DNA of 64,000 nucleotides from Dryas octopetala (GCA_963921425.1 OY992834.1:23697923-23761922), one strand, 5' to 3'; positions 49,060 through 61,160 are shown, counted from the first letter of the stretch. Notes: a model not told the origin generated them from the letters alone. Made by a program: numbers and translations.

Positions 49060-51872
49060 TTATCAAGGATTATAATAGTGTATAAGACCACATATCAAGT
49101 GTTTTAGAGTCAACTAGTTGGTTCAATAACTGGTAAGGCATAAAGATTGATAGAGTCATCACTATCATAATTCACATTCCATGGGATCAAGGTTTGATCA
49201 AGTAGTACTCTCTGGTAGCTCACCTCATGGTTAATGATGATGTGATGTTTCTTTGTTAAATTGGTGCATAATTGTGTCCCTCCAATCAACTCTGTTTGCT
49301 CTCACTCCCGATGACCAGACTTTTTGTTTCCATAATGACATTATTTAGTATATAGATGTTCAAGTTAATTTTTTGGGCTGAGTATCTTAATTCAATATGA
49401 AAATGAATTTAAATTGTTCAACATTCTTTGGGACTTAATCCCAAAGAAGATGCAGTAGAAAAGAAGAAAAGGAGAACAAGAGAAACAGCCCCAAAATCAT
49501 GCTCAGTTCTTTTGCATGTGTTTCTTTGTAATGGTCCAACTTTCTTTATGATTTCTCTTTTTTTTAGATGTTTACTGTTAGCATTGTACATCTTATTTCA
49601 GGAAATGAGATGATTGATAAGCAAGAACAAGTTTATATAGGTCCTTTAATTGCCTTCATCTTTGTGAGTATCAATCTGCCATTGTTATCCTTAAGTTTCA
49701 TTGCTTTGCATATGACTTGCCTATTGCTTTGCATTGCATTGGTCTCCTATTAGCTTTGTTTTGATTGTAGTTGGTAGTAGGAAGCTGGCAGATATGGATG
49801 CACATGCTTGTGACTTAGGGGGGTCAAGTTGGAAGGAAGTAAAGGTTCTGTTAAGCTAGGTTTTCTTTTTTGTGCCTCTTCTTTTAAGCTAGTAAGCTAG
49901 TTTGACTGAATGTTGAAAGTTTAATTTAGGTGATCTATTCACTCAATTAACTTGATTAAATTCACTTTCAGTGATCGGACCCCAATTTTTATTTTATATG
50001 ATCATTCAGGAACTCGTCAAACAGATACAACTCTGACGATGCAGTAACTAAAATCTGAAACTCCAGATTTACTTGTAAAATCAAACCAACTTCAGTAAAT
50101 ACCACAAGTCAGAACACACCAAGGAATTGAGTGACACCCTATGCACTCAAAGGATCCATCAATGTAGGCATCCCAGTGCTATCAACAACTAAAGTGGTGT
50201 GTGGACAGATTTAACAAACTTTCATTTAGCATTCATGATCTAAATTAACATGCTAAAGTGAAGTGTGTGATCTTGTGAAGTTATTTTCGAATTAATAATC
50301 AGCAACACATAGGAAACAAATCACAAACAAGCCACACGATTGTTCACCCAGAAAACCACTAACGGTTAAAAACTGGGGGTCTTTCCAGCTGACCAAGCAA
50401 TCCACTAAAGAAGAAGTTCAATACAAAGGGAGCATACAGCACACAAGCTCAATCACTAAGTCCTAGACTAAGTGGCAGCTTTCTTACCCCTTTGTGCAAC
50501 TTCCATAAGCAAGGCAATCGGTCATTCATGAAGAAGGCAGCTCCAACTCCAAGCTCATCAACCCATGGCACCAATTCACACCAAGCCCAGTAGATTCATC
50601 AATGTATGAACATGATATGCTAATGTTGGATTCTTAAAAAGAAGATCAACCTTCTCAAGCTAGAGGCATGAAAAGGTTGATACTGAATCCTTCAACTAAA
50701 ATCTAGAATGAATGTGTTTGAAAAATATATAAAAAGATTTAAACACTCAAGCCCATTCAGAATTTTAGATGAAACAAACAAGTTCAGAAAATCATTTTGA
50801 TTTTTAAGAATTAAATGAACATTTTCTGACTTGATAAAAATGAGCACTCACCCTGAAAATACCTAGGCATAAAACCACGAAAAATACCCACTGAAAATGC
50901 TCATAGACACACACAAAAAGATCTGAACAGAGTATCACATATACCCGTACACACACACACACCATTTCCGTGTTTGCTCGAGCCACGTGGAAGCCAATCA
51001 ATGGCTGTCCACAAGAGACGAATAAGGGGCATATTCCCTTTGTCCTAGAGGGGTATCCTAGTATTACTAAGGATAGGAATGAGGAGCTGTAAAAACCAAT
51101 ATTGCGTTATTTTGCAAAAATCAGAAATGGAGAAGATGATGAATAGTGTTGATGTGTGTGTAAGTGTGTGGCGTGAATGACTAAGATGCAATCAGATCTG
51201 ATTGATACAGTGGGGGAACCAAGTCATTTGCAATGCACATGTATGTCTAGTAAAAGAAAAACCAAGTCAATCAGAGAATGAGCTTTCAATGAAATGGGCT
51301 TTAAAAGAAAAACCCGAAATGGCCCCACTGCAGTGTCTGTCACTGTATCAACCACTGTACGTGAAAAACATTGTTCTTTATGACTAGTCAAATGGACACA
51401 AAACTGATATTTTCATGAATTGAATGAAGTGCAGTATACCTTGAGTCTTTGTTCATTCTTGACTTCTTCAATACAGCTGAACTTGTCCTTAATCTAGCCT
51501 AGAGCTTGTGAGTGATTAAATAAAAATAAATACAATGGTTTTGACAAGAAAAATAGCCAATATAACAAATCCTAAAAACTAACAAATGTATTTTTTGTAC
51601 AACTGATCACACTTATGGAACCTATCATGTAATGTAATTTTACATATATATATATATATATGAAGTATCTTAATTTTGGTTTAATTCTGAGTTAGGAGTT
51701 GCTAAAACAGCTTTGATGTGTGAATATATGCAATGTAGATCATATGGAAGAATAGTAAATTGAAAAATTGGGTTTACTTGAGGTACGAACATGTAGATCA
51801 TATGGAACAATAGTATTAGGTAACCACGGAAATTCTAACATAACTGCAGGCATTAGATGCCTTCAAGCTTTT
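49060..51872. other. Intergenic, unassigned
   Basis: Holds the right copy of the 51-bp direct repeat (49649-49700), a short (AC)n run near 50949, and a (TA)n run near 51642-51661. Open frames here are short and unsupported. Confidence 0.4.
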
Positions 51873-51873
51873 G

Positions 51874-51905
51874 ACCGTTAGATCAGTAAATGTTGATCTA
51901 ACGGT
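51874..51905. repeat. Short hairpin
   Basis: ACCGTTAGATCA and its reverse complement TGATCTAACGGT separated by 8 bp. It could mark an element border; no partner was found. Confidence 0.5.
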
Positions 51906-54297
51906 TAAGAAAAAAACTTATGGGCCAGCAGGTAGCAAGTTAATTTCAAAATATTACGTAGTTTTGCTTCTTAATCTTTACCCTCTCTCTCCCGCATCCT
52001 TTCTCCAATCAAAGCCCAGCCGTCCGGCGGAAACGTTGGCAAAATCGGCCCCAAATATTCATCTACCAGTTACCATGCCGAAATCGACGAATCGATTGAA
52101 CTTCGTGACGGCCATCCGCCTTATCTAGCGGAGTTGCGACACCGACCACCCAAGACATCGTCCTCTCGACACACTGATCGTCTGGGTGTCCTCCTTTAGT
52201 CCTGAAATTCAATCATGGAGGAGAATCAAAGGAGAACAGATCCAACCCCTTCGCCGGCGATCTGAGTTTCTAGCGGCTTCGAGGTCTCTCTCGGGGATCA
52301 GGTATCAGGTCATGGTCGCTACCGGATCATTACAGAGGTATAATTGCGTTCTCATAGAGAGATCGTCAATCTTGTCAATTACCTTGCAATGGCTTTCTGA
52401 AATTTGTGTATTTAAATTCTCTTACTTGTATGGATTTCAGAGGAATTGGTTTTTCTTGCTATGCCAGAAAATGTAATTGGTTTTTTCCCCGATTTGGGTT
52501 TTCACATATAGCAGCACAGAGTCCAGGAGGAAGATCTGTTGGTATGTTTTTTTCTATCCTTAAACCGGATACATGTTGGTATGTATGGGTACAGTTTTGT
52601 ATGCTGCCTTGATGCAGGAATATATGATATGTGCAACTATGTGTACCTGCATTACCTGTACTGTTACGTTCTCTGAATGTAATGTTATCAGGGAGATAAA
52701 AATTGTCTGAAGTTTTAGTGTTGTGTATGTTTGTTCTGGAGTTCAAGGCTAATCCCGCATCTTATTTTTCCTATTATTTGTGTAGATAGCATATTTCCTA
52801 TGGCCATGTGCTTGCTCTTCTCTAATCTGCTGATGTTGATGCTTTTTTCTATTGTTATTGAAAGACCAATTTTATATGTTAGTTGAAGGTTTTAATAGAA
52901 GAAAATGGTAGATTGGATCAGTGCCTGTAATCAACCAATTCTTAGTAGGGCATTACAATTTCTGGCTTACTTTATTGGCTCCATTTCTGATTGGTTATTT
53001 CTTAAATAATAAATTTGCTTAAAGATTTCTTTCCCATCTAAGCATTGTAGTATTTTACAATGCTTAGATACGTGCTTTTGGGTCCTGTACTCGGGTACTG
53101 TAGATCACTGCAAGTAGTGAAAACTACATGCTATAGGACCTTACATATAATTGCTTAAATGGTTTTTGTACCTTTGTGCTTGATACAAAAACATGCCACT
53201 GGACCTCTTCTTTTTATTCTGTGATAGCATGACATGTTATCAACCTGTTTGAATTGCATACGTGGTTCAATTTTAATGCATATTTTGAAGCATTATGTAT
53301 AGCATCATCTTTAACTCATCAAAATATGTTCAGATATTCAATGCGGGATTGTTTCAAACTGCAACTGAGCATAAGGAACAGATTCATGGTAATTCATTTA
53401 TTTTAATCTCTGAGAGTTCAACAATTGACCTCCACACGTCTAGGTTTCATGAAATGCAGAGCTCCTGTGTTAATGCTCCCTTTATGTTTGTCAGCTCATG
53501 TTTCTTTACAAGATTTTAAATATTTTTTTTTTTTGAAGTAAATGATTGTATGTGATACTGAATTTATTCTTATGAGATTGTTACAAGAATGCTGCAAAAA
53601 CATTCTATGATGAATTGTGATGGAGATATGGTATCAGCTGCATGGGTCAAATTCATGACTAAAAATTGGAGTAGAGAGGTAGAGAAGAGAAAACGAAGGC
53701 CCTTCATCTGAGTTTTTTCTAAGAAATGGGAAGGTCACTAGTAATTCAGACTTTTTGCATGGACTTGGCAGCCGCTTTTGACTTTAACAACTAGAGACTA
53801 AATCTATTCCATGGTTAAAAATTTTGGGCATGGGTGTTCAGACAATATATGAGCATGAAATTCTTCCAGGGCACAATATATTCAAGTCTCCCACTTTAGC
53901 AAGTATATGCATGCTTACCACTTTTCTTTAGCAAGTATTTAGCATGCTTACCACTTTTCTTTTCTCTGTTTTTCAGAATTATTGACCAGCATGACAAACT
54001 GAGGAAAATAAGCACAGAAGCTTATACCACCGAGATAAGTACTACTCTTTTATCCTTTTGTCTGGTATAACCTAAGTATCATATAGCAGATAACATTGAG
54101 AAGTTAAATCACACATTAATATTCCGATTTCTTTAGTAAATGTCACACAGTACTTTCTTACTTGTTTTGTTGCCATTTTCAGCAGTTATAATTGAATAAT
54201 CATGTATCTTGTGCTATCTTATGTATTTCTTTGCTATCTCATGAAGTTTTTGAATTGGGATCTAAAAGGCTCTATTAATGAAAACAAACTAATGAAT
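51906..54297 (+). other. Leader-like and exon-like sequence, no gene supported
   Basis: 51970-52330 is a CT-rich then GC-rich segment like a 5' untranslated exon; the CGCCGGCGATCTGAGTTT string near 52250 also resembles one in the 23500 LTR leader (about 23972). 53335-53388 and 53978-54038 look like internal exons between AG and GT. They do not build a recognisable protein. Confidence 0.25.
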
Positions 54298-54450
54298 GCA
54301 GATTGGGTTGGTAGTTCCGTTCGCTCACTGTATATCTTCATGTTAAAATTGTGTGAAGAAGCAATCTTACCTCCAGACCTATTGCAGAGGCAGAGTATGT
54401 TGCCATTGTGTGGTCTGCAACGTCTCAGCAATCAACACATGAAGATTGAC
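54298..54450 (+). pseudogene. Probable copia RNase H trace
   Basis: NADWVGSS followed, after frame changes, by KKQSY and PIAEAEYVAIVW matches the spacing of the copia RNase H region. It is short and frame-shifted, so confidence is moderate. Confidence 0.5.
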
Positions 54451-55389
54451 TAGTATTTCATACCAAGTGTGTTCAAGCTAGTTGCTGATATTTTCCAAAC
54501 CACTTCCAATGGTCCCATTATGTTCTCCAAGGATCAAAATTGGTCTCTGAAACTCTCCGTGCTTTTGGAACATGTATTTGAACAAATATTGATTAGTTAA
54601 ATGAATGGATGAAATTTTTATGAATGGATGGATTTTTGTTGAATGGATGGATTTTTATGAGAGAATGGAATATAAATAACATTTATAACATCCAAATCCC
54701 ATTAAAAATTGACATGTATAATCTTGTTTATTTATATCAGTTTCAGGAGGTTTTATACATCGAAAAAACTTGATTACGATTTCCAATCTTGTTTTGGATA
54801 TGAGTTGGGCTGAAAAAACAAATGGCATTTGCTTTGTTCTTTTGACAATTCATCCATTGCGTTTGATCTGTTTAAATGATTTTAAACGATTCGACAGGGA
54901 CTGCTCAGGATCCCAATTATAACAGCATTATTCAATGATTAAAAAACAGAAAAAGATTTTGGTTAATACATAAAGGGGCAGCAAAATACAAGCATGTGTA
55001 TTGGCAAAATATGTATTGGCACTCTTGGGTACTTGATATTCAACAAATTTTACCCAACTCAAGAATGCCTAAACATTTTGATACAATATTGATTAAAAAT
55101 GTAAAACACATGTAAATGTGTAATGTATATAGTTTTAGACTTTTAGTATAAGGTTTTTAATTAAACTTGTTAATACTTAATACCTTAAAAAATTTGATCT
55201 AAAAAAAACCCCCTACAAAATTTAAAATTCAAAAAACTAAAATTGAAAATCACTAAAACAAAAAAATTAAAACACAAAATATTGAAATTGAAACCAAAAA
55301 AATTCCATCCTCGCCCAAAATATAAAATTAACCCACCCAAGTTGAAAAAAAAATGAACCTCTGGCGCGTCTCCAGACTTGTCAAATAGT
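54451..55389. other. Intergenic
   Basis: AT-rich, with an A-rich block at 55190-55360. Nothing identified. Confidence 0.4.
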
Positions 55390-55490
55390 GTAATTTTGAA
55401 TTGCATGTCAAAACCTGATTGTTAAACAGCAGCTTGTATTTAGCACTCTGAGAATGCAGTTGCCCTTTCGTGTATACACAGTTGCAGTGC
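55390..55490 (+). repeat. Array-flanking repeat, copy 1
   Basis: About 100 bp with TTGCATGTCAAAACCTGATT, AAACAG and GAGAATGCAGTTGC. Related copies lie at 57191-57271 (other side of the array) and 61161-61250 (just before the transposase exon). Confidence 0.75.
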
Positions 55491-55517
55491 GAAACGTTTT
55501 TTTGGCCCAGTGATGAA

Positions 55518-57185
55518 GTTACCATTTTCTTGAGATTTGGTTCAAGAAAATGGTAACTTGGATTAAGAAAATGGTAACTTACAATTCATTGAGAAAAAGT
55601 TACCATTTCTTGAGAAAAAAAATCAAGAAAATGGTAAGTTTGGTCACGCTGGGGCTGGATTACCACTTTTTTGAATGAAGTTACCATTTTCTTGATCAAT
55701 TGATCAAGAAAGTGGTAACGTGTTTTGCTTCACTGATTCCGTTACCATTTTCTTGATATTTAGTTCAAGAAAATGGTAACTTCGATCAAGAATGTGGTAA
55801 CTTACCATTTTTTAAGAAAATGTTACCATTTCTTGAGGAAAAAAATCAAGAGAATTGTAACTTTGGTCAAGATTGGCCTTAGTTACCACATTCTTGAACT
55901 AAGTTACCATTTTCTTGATCGAACGATCAAGAAAGTGGTAACGTGTTTTGCTTGGCTGATTTGGTTACCATTTTCTTGATGTTTGGTTCAAGAAAATGGT
56001 AACTTACCATTTCTTAACAAAAAGTTACCATTTCTTGAGAAAAAAAATCAAGAAAATGGTAGCTTTGGTCAAGCTTGGGCTTGGTTACCACTTTCTTGAT
56101 CGAAGTTACCATTTTCTTGATCGAACGATCAAGAAAGTGGTAACGTTTTCTGCCCCACTGATTTAGTTACCATTTTCTTGAGGATTGGTTTAAGAAAATG
56201 GTAACTTGGATCAAGAAAATGGTAACTTACTATTTCTTGAGAAAAAGTTACCATTTCTTAAGGAAATAAATCAAGAAAATGGTAACTTTCGTCAAGCTTG
56301 GGCTTGGTTACCACTTTCTTGATCAAAGTTACCATTTTCTTGATCGAACAATCAAGAAAGTGGTAACGTTTTTTGCTTGGCTAATTTGGTTACCATTTTC
56401 TTGAGAATTGGTTCAAGAAAATGGTAGCTTGGATCAAGAAAATGGTAACTTACCATTTCTTGATCTAAAGTTACCATTTCTTGAGGAAAAAAATCAAGAA
56501 AACGGTAAGTTTGGTCAAGCTTAGGCTGAGTTACCACTTTCTTGAACCAAGTTACCATTTTCTTGATCGATTGATCAAGAAAGTAGTAACGTATTTTGCT
56601 TGGCTGATTTGGTTACCATTTTCTTGATGTTTGGTTCAAGAAAATGGTAACTTTGATAAAAAATGTGGTAACTTACCATTTCTTGATCTAAAGTTACCAT
56701 TTCTTGAGGAAAAAAATCAAAAAAATGGTAAGTTTGGTCAAGCTTAGGCTGAGTTACCACTTTCTTGAACCAAGTTACCATTTTCTTGATCGATTGATCA
56801 AGAAAGTAGTAACGTGTTTTGCTTGGCTGATTTGGTTACCATTTTCTTGATGTTTGGTTTAAGAAAATGGTAACTTTGATCAAGAATGTGGTAACTTACC
56901 ATTTCTTGAGAAAATGTTACCATTTATTGAGGAAAAAAATCAAGAAAATTGTAACTTTGGTCAAGATTGGCCTTAGTTACCACATTCTTGAACCAAGTTA
57001 CTATTTTCTTGATCGAACGATCAAGAATTTGGTAACATGTTTTGCTTGGCTGATTTGGTTACCATTTTCTTGATGGTTGGTTCAAGAAAATGGTAATTTT
57101 GATCAAGAATGTGGTAACTTACCATTTCTTGAGCTAATATTACCATTTCTTGAGAAAAAAAATCAAGAAAATGGTAAGTTTGGTC
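55518..57185. repeat. 223-bp tandem array of inverted GTTACCATTTTCTTGA motifs
   Basis: Unit starts are at 55518, 55741, 55964, 56166, 56389, 56612, 56835 and 57058: exactly 223 bp apart except one 202-bp step. Each full unit contains about five copies of GTTACCATTTTCTTGA-like sequence and four of its reverse complement TCAAGAAAATGGTAAC, sometimes as head-to-head pairs with only 4-8 bp between (TTGATCGAACGATCAA). By eye there are roughly forty forward and over thirty inverted copies, including those up to 57480. No insertion boundaries are clear. The repeated 68-residue frames on both strands are repeat artefacts. Confidence 0.95.
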
Positions 57186-57190
57186 AAGAT

Positions 57191-57271
57191 ATAATTTTGT
57201 GATTGCATGTTCAAACCTGATTGGCAAACAGGAGCTAGTTTTTAATACTCAGAGAATGCAGTTGCATGCGT
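57191..57271 (+). repeat. Array-flanking repeat, copy 2
   Basis: GATTGCATGTTCAAACCTGATTG and GAGAATGCAGTTGC strings match 55390-55490 in the same orientation, so the array lies between two direct copies. Confidence 0.75.
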
Positions 57272-57363
57272 AGGTGGTTACCACATTCTTGATGTGAATT
57301 TACCATTTTCTTGAATTTAAGATCAAGAAAGTGGTAACTTGGGTTTTAGGCAGTTTTGTGAAG

Positions 57364-57480
57364 TTACCACTTTTTTGATGCATCCCTCAAGAAAGTGGTA
57401 ACTCATAGTCAAAATTTGGTAAGTAACCAAATCTTGACAGAGTTACCACTTTCTTGAGGGATGCATCAAAAAAGTGGTAA
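57364..57480. repeat. Perfect 41-bp inverted repeat with 35-bp loop
   Basis: 57364-57404 and 57440-57480 are exact reverse complements, each made of TTACCACTTTTTTGATGCAT and GAAAGTGGTAA parts. This is the last part of the motif-rich zone and ends where the pyrimidine-rich leader starts. Confidence 0.9.
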
Positions 57481-57937
57481 AACCCAAATCACACAGAACT
57501 TCCGCTCATTTCACTCTCCATTCAAAATAAATAACGTAGCCTCACCCAGACCCTCTCTCGCCGCCCTCGCCCTCTCAGTCTCTCACTTTTTCACTGAATC
57601 CTCGCCCTCTCAGTCTCTCACTCTCTCCCTGAATCCTCGCCCTCTCGCCATCCTCTCACCGAAAACTCAGAAACCCATCCCAGAAAGATCAGACTCTCTC
57701 TCGCCGCACTGTCGTTCAATCCTCGCTGTCGCCACCCTTTCGCCATCCTCCCACCAAAAAACGCAAAACTCAGAAACCCATCCTAGCACGTCCATCGCCC
57801 ATCATACCAGAAAACTCAGACCCTCTCTCACTGAGTTTCGAAACCTAGAAACCCAGAAAACTCACTCAGACTCTCTCTCTCACCGAGTTTCGATCTCTCA
57901 GAAACTATAAAACTCCGACTCTGTCTCTCTCACCCAG
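57481..57937 (+). other. Probable 5' untranslated leader of transposase gene
   Basis: CT- and CCTCGCC-rich sequence ending in CACCCAG before GTTAGGGC, a good splice donor. The Ser/Pro-rich 149-residue frame crossing it begins inside the palindrome and looks compositional. Acceptor-like sites follow at 58044 and further on. Confidence 0.45.
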
Positions 57938-59212
57938 GTTAGGGCTTCGATTTGTTTACATTTGATTTTGTAGATTTATTCATATGTCAAACTCTCTATC
58001 TCTTTCATGAATTTAATATTTGGATTTTGAACTAATTTATGCAGGCTCAGAAACAGGCACTTGCAGCAATTTAATCTGAAGCCAAGACACGTTGAATGAC
58101 AAATATTTCTGCGCAGGGATGACCTGTGTTTATGCAGGTTGAATTATGTGATTTGTCAACTTCAATCCCAAATCCCTTTCATCCCTGTGCACCACTGACA
58201 TCTGGGAAGCAGAGTATGAAAACAAATTGGCACTGCTAAATCAAAAGGAGAATCGGTATATTCATTTTTCTAAGGTTCTCCTCTGTGTGTTTGTTTTTGT
58301 TAGGAATAAGTTTGACTATGACTATGCACAGGGGACAATTACATGCATTAGTTTTATTAAAGAGTGGACAGTTTAGGAATATATGAAGGATTATCACAGT
58401 GCACACCTTTATTTCTTTACTATTGATTCTGAATATCATCTTTTCTTTGACCTCTGATATATGAAGGATTACTACCTTTCCAATTAATTGATTGCGTACT
58501 ATTTTTTCGTGTGGCAATACGAGTTTTTTCATTTGTAGTGAATAGTTATAGCTTTCCCTTTTTTCTTTTTAATTTGTGCAAGGAAAAAGAAAAGTGGGGT
58601 TTGTTTTTATGCTCTTTTTCTTTTCAAAATCTTGGAAAGGGGGGGGGGGTGGGAGGAGGAGTACGTAAGTGGGGCTGATTTGTTAGGCTATTTTATTTTC
58701 CATGAAGGTTTAAAATTAGATATACTTTACGATGATGAGGTTCCGTTGAAATTATTCAGAAACTTGAAACTTGATCAGGTGGAGAGCAATATTTCTAAAT
58801 AACTGGAAGGTATGAGATCATGCGTAGGATGGGTTTGTTGAGCACCCTTGTAGGCTGGGTCTACAATTCATATGATGACATCCATAAACTGGAAATGCAT
58901 GCACTGTTTAGCTTTTCCACTTTTTTTTGGGTGTCAATATTCATTAACTAAACTTTGCACTAGTTGAAAGACAGTATTGCTTTAGGGAGAACAAATTGAA
59001 AGTTTTACTTTAACTTAACTTTAAAGCCCATGGTACATTTTGAAGCCATGGTAGACAGTCAAGTGAGATGTATATGTTCTTATTGAAATTATCCTGTTAT
59101 ATATTGTGTCTACCTAATCTTTTTACGTAAAAAGTAATCTTGTTTTCACTAAATGTTTTTACTTTTATGCATCTCTTAATCAAAATTTGTAATTATCTAT
59201 TAAATCTTGCAG
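57938..59212 (+). other. Intron-like region
   Basis: T-rich with several exon-like patches, e.g. 58045-58137 and about 58211-58256. A G-run lies near 58640. No protein can be assembled. Confidence 0.35.
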
Positions 59213-59272
59213 GTAGCATCCTTCAAGGACACAATTGCTAAGAAAGATGAGAAGATTGAGTGATTGCTGAAG
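59213..59272 (+). pseudogene. Exon fragment resembling kinesin coiled coil
   Basis: Between CTTGCAG and GTCAATAG, the frame reads VASFKDTIAKKDEKIE, a stop, then LLK. This resembles the neck or tail coil of plant class-14 kinesins (LKDTIAKKDEEIE-type). Twenty codons is short, so the assignment is tentative. Confidence 0.35.
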
Positions 59273-60164
59273 GTCAATAGTAATGTCTATTGATTGACAT
59301 GACTTTCTCTTCATTATGAAGCCTAGAGTCTCTTTCCTCTTGCAGCTTTTTTTTTTTTTTTTGGATTCTCATATCTTTTATCAATGCAATAATTTCTTTG
59401 CTCTTGCAGTTGTTAACTTGTTGCAATATATTATGAAACATTTGACTGCTTCATTTACAAACTATGAAATAGGACTGTATTAGATAGCTTCTAGGAAGTG
59501 TATGTATGTGCAGTAAAAATATCTTAAATATGTCCTTTTTTTTATTAAATGAAATCATTGTCATTTTCTGGAATTATATGGAAGTTGGACTTTTACCTTG
59601 ATTATTCTTGTTTCAGAATTTGTACATAGAAAGTTTCACTTCTTGGGATATCTATTCATCTTATTGAAGACACTTTGTCGAATTACATATATATAACCAC
59701 AACGTTTGTAGTTTTTCAATTGACTAGTGCTTGCATGTTCTGTTTACTTGTTTAATAGGAACACTGACTTCCACATTTGAGAAATAGATTTCACATCTAG
59801 ACAATTGGCAAGAGGAGGTCTACCTGAAGGTACTATCTCTCTCTCTCTCTCTCTCACTCCCTCTATCTCTCCCTCTCTCTCTTACTTTGAGAATTTATGG
59901 TGACTGTCTTTTCTACTATCTATTTGGGTAGTGTTGTGAAGATATACAAGTTGTAAGAGCGATTGCTTACTTAATATGAAATATAAGTAGGAATAATCTG
60001 TTTAGTATAAAAGTCTTAATTCACAATTTTGTATTATTTTCTTAGTATAAAAGTCTTAATCTGTTTAATATAAGTAGGAATAATATGTTTAGTATAAAAT
60101 TAAGTATATTATGATTAAGTGAATTCATTGTTTCCATCCATGTTTGTTTTGGTTGAAATTGCAG
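59273..60164 (+). other. Intron-like region
   Basis: T-rich sequence with a (CT)n run at about 59830-59862. No gene is seen. Confidence 0.35.
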
Positions 60165-60226
60165 GATGTGTTCAATCTATTTCCAAATTTCAATGTGGCT
60201 GAGTTAATCTAGGCATGCATTTGCAG
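60165..60226 (+). pseudogene. Exon fragment of 26S proteasome subunit RPN8 type
   Basis: After ATTGCAG the frame reads DVFNLFPNFNVAELI and then TAG (60210-60212); a donor-like CAG/GTATAC follows. It matches the conserved DVFNLLPNLNVAELIKAF segment of RPN8 (PSMD7, an MPN-domain lid subunit). Only this piece is present, so it is a captured or retained gene fragment, not a gene. Confidence 0.65.
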
Positions 60227-60483
60227 GTATACAAGACATCACATGGTCGCATTTTAGCTTATGATTTTATGAACTCGTTACGTGCTGTTTTTCTGAGTTT
60301 GTTTTGTTGGTGCCATTGAATAATACAGTGATGAGTGCAATGCATATGCCTGAACTGAATATTGAAACAAATATGTTTGTCAAGGAAAATTCCCCTAGCT
60401 TCTATTCTTGCATCTTATATTTAAGGAACAAGTAATTTATGTTTTGAGATTTATGTTAATGGGTTGTTTGTGTTTAATTTTAG
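60227..60483 (+). other. Intron-like region
   Basis: T-rich; nothing identified. Confidence 0.35.
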
Positions 60484-60566
60484 GGGTTGAAGATGTGAGC
60501 ACAAATTGCAAGACTCACAAGGTGGTTGTGCAGGGTGAGAAGGTTGATCCCATTAAGGTGCTTGAG
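60484..60566 (+). pseudogene. Exon fragment of HIPP (heavy-metal-associated) protein
   Basis: After TTTTAG the frame reads VEDVSTNCKTHKVVVQGEKV and continues DPIKVLE. This is the second half of an HMA ferredoxin-like domain as in heavy-metal-associated isoprenylated plant proteins. The metal-binding CxxC half and the isoprenylation tail are missing, and after GAG the sequence becomes intron-like without a donor. Confidence 0.7.
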
Positions 60567-61160
60567 CTTTTCATTTTCATAATGGGTTTTTTTTTCTCCA
60601 TCATTTTTGTAATTATTTCTGTATTTTTTGTTTTTTAATTTGTTAGGTAGAATAAATTGGCTACTCAAGACGGGCTTTTGGGTTAAATCATCCTTCATAG
60701 TTGTGGCTTAATTAATGGGTTAAGTCATGAGGGGCTTTTGTTTTTTGGTTTAAATCATCCTCCATGATTATGGCTTTTGTTCAATGAAATTATGAGTAAT
60801 TTGTTGTGGGTTCCTTTTGAGAATCTGAAATCGATGATGATAGCATGAGGTTGGTATGGTCTTGACGTTTTCCCATTTAATTTGAGGATTTGGCTTAAGA
60901 TTGTTATTGGGGTATGGGTTCATGTGGATAGTTTTGATAATTGTTCGATTTCAAGGTATGGATATATTTAGGGATTTAAGAATTTGGGTTAAAATTACTC
61001 TTGACGTTTCCCATTGAGCTTGACAATTTGACTTCAAATTGGTTCGATTGAGTGAGTTGGGTAGAATTTGGTAGGGTTTACAATTATGGGTAGTATTTTG
61101 TCTGAATAATTGGCTTGAAACTGGAATTTCAATTTTTTTTTTTATTGTTAGTTGTGCAAA
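60567..61160 (+). other. Intron-like region
   Basis: Includes a small direct duplication (GGGCTTTTG...GGTTTAAATCATCCT.CAT at about 60677 and 60731). No coding sequence is seen. Confidence 0.4.

Noticed and set aside
55518..57185. CRISPR-like array
   Set aside because: Repeats have no unique spacers, occur in both orientations, and the DNA is plant nuclear. The same applies to the 49-bp array at 25.4 kb.
55773..57227. Repeated 68-residue frames starting MVT on both strands
   Set aside because: They recur with the 223-bp period on either strand and reflect the inverted motif only.
57461..57910. 149-residue Ser/Pro-rich frame
   Set aside because: It begins inside the 41-bp inverted repeat and spans a low-complexity leader; no domain.
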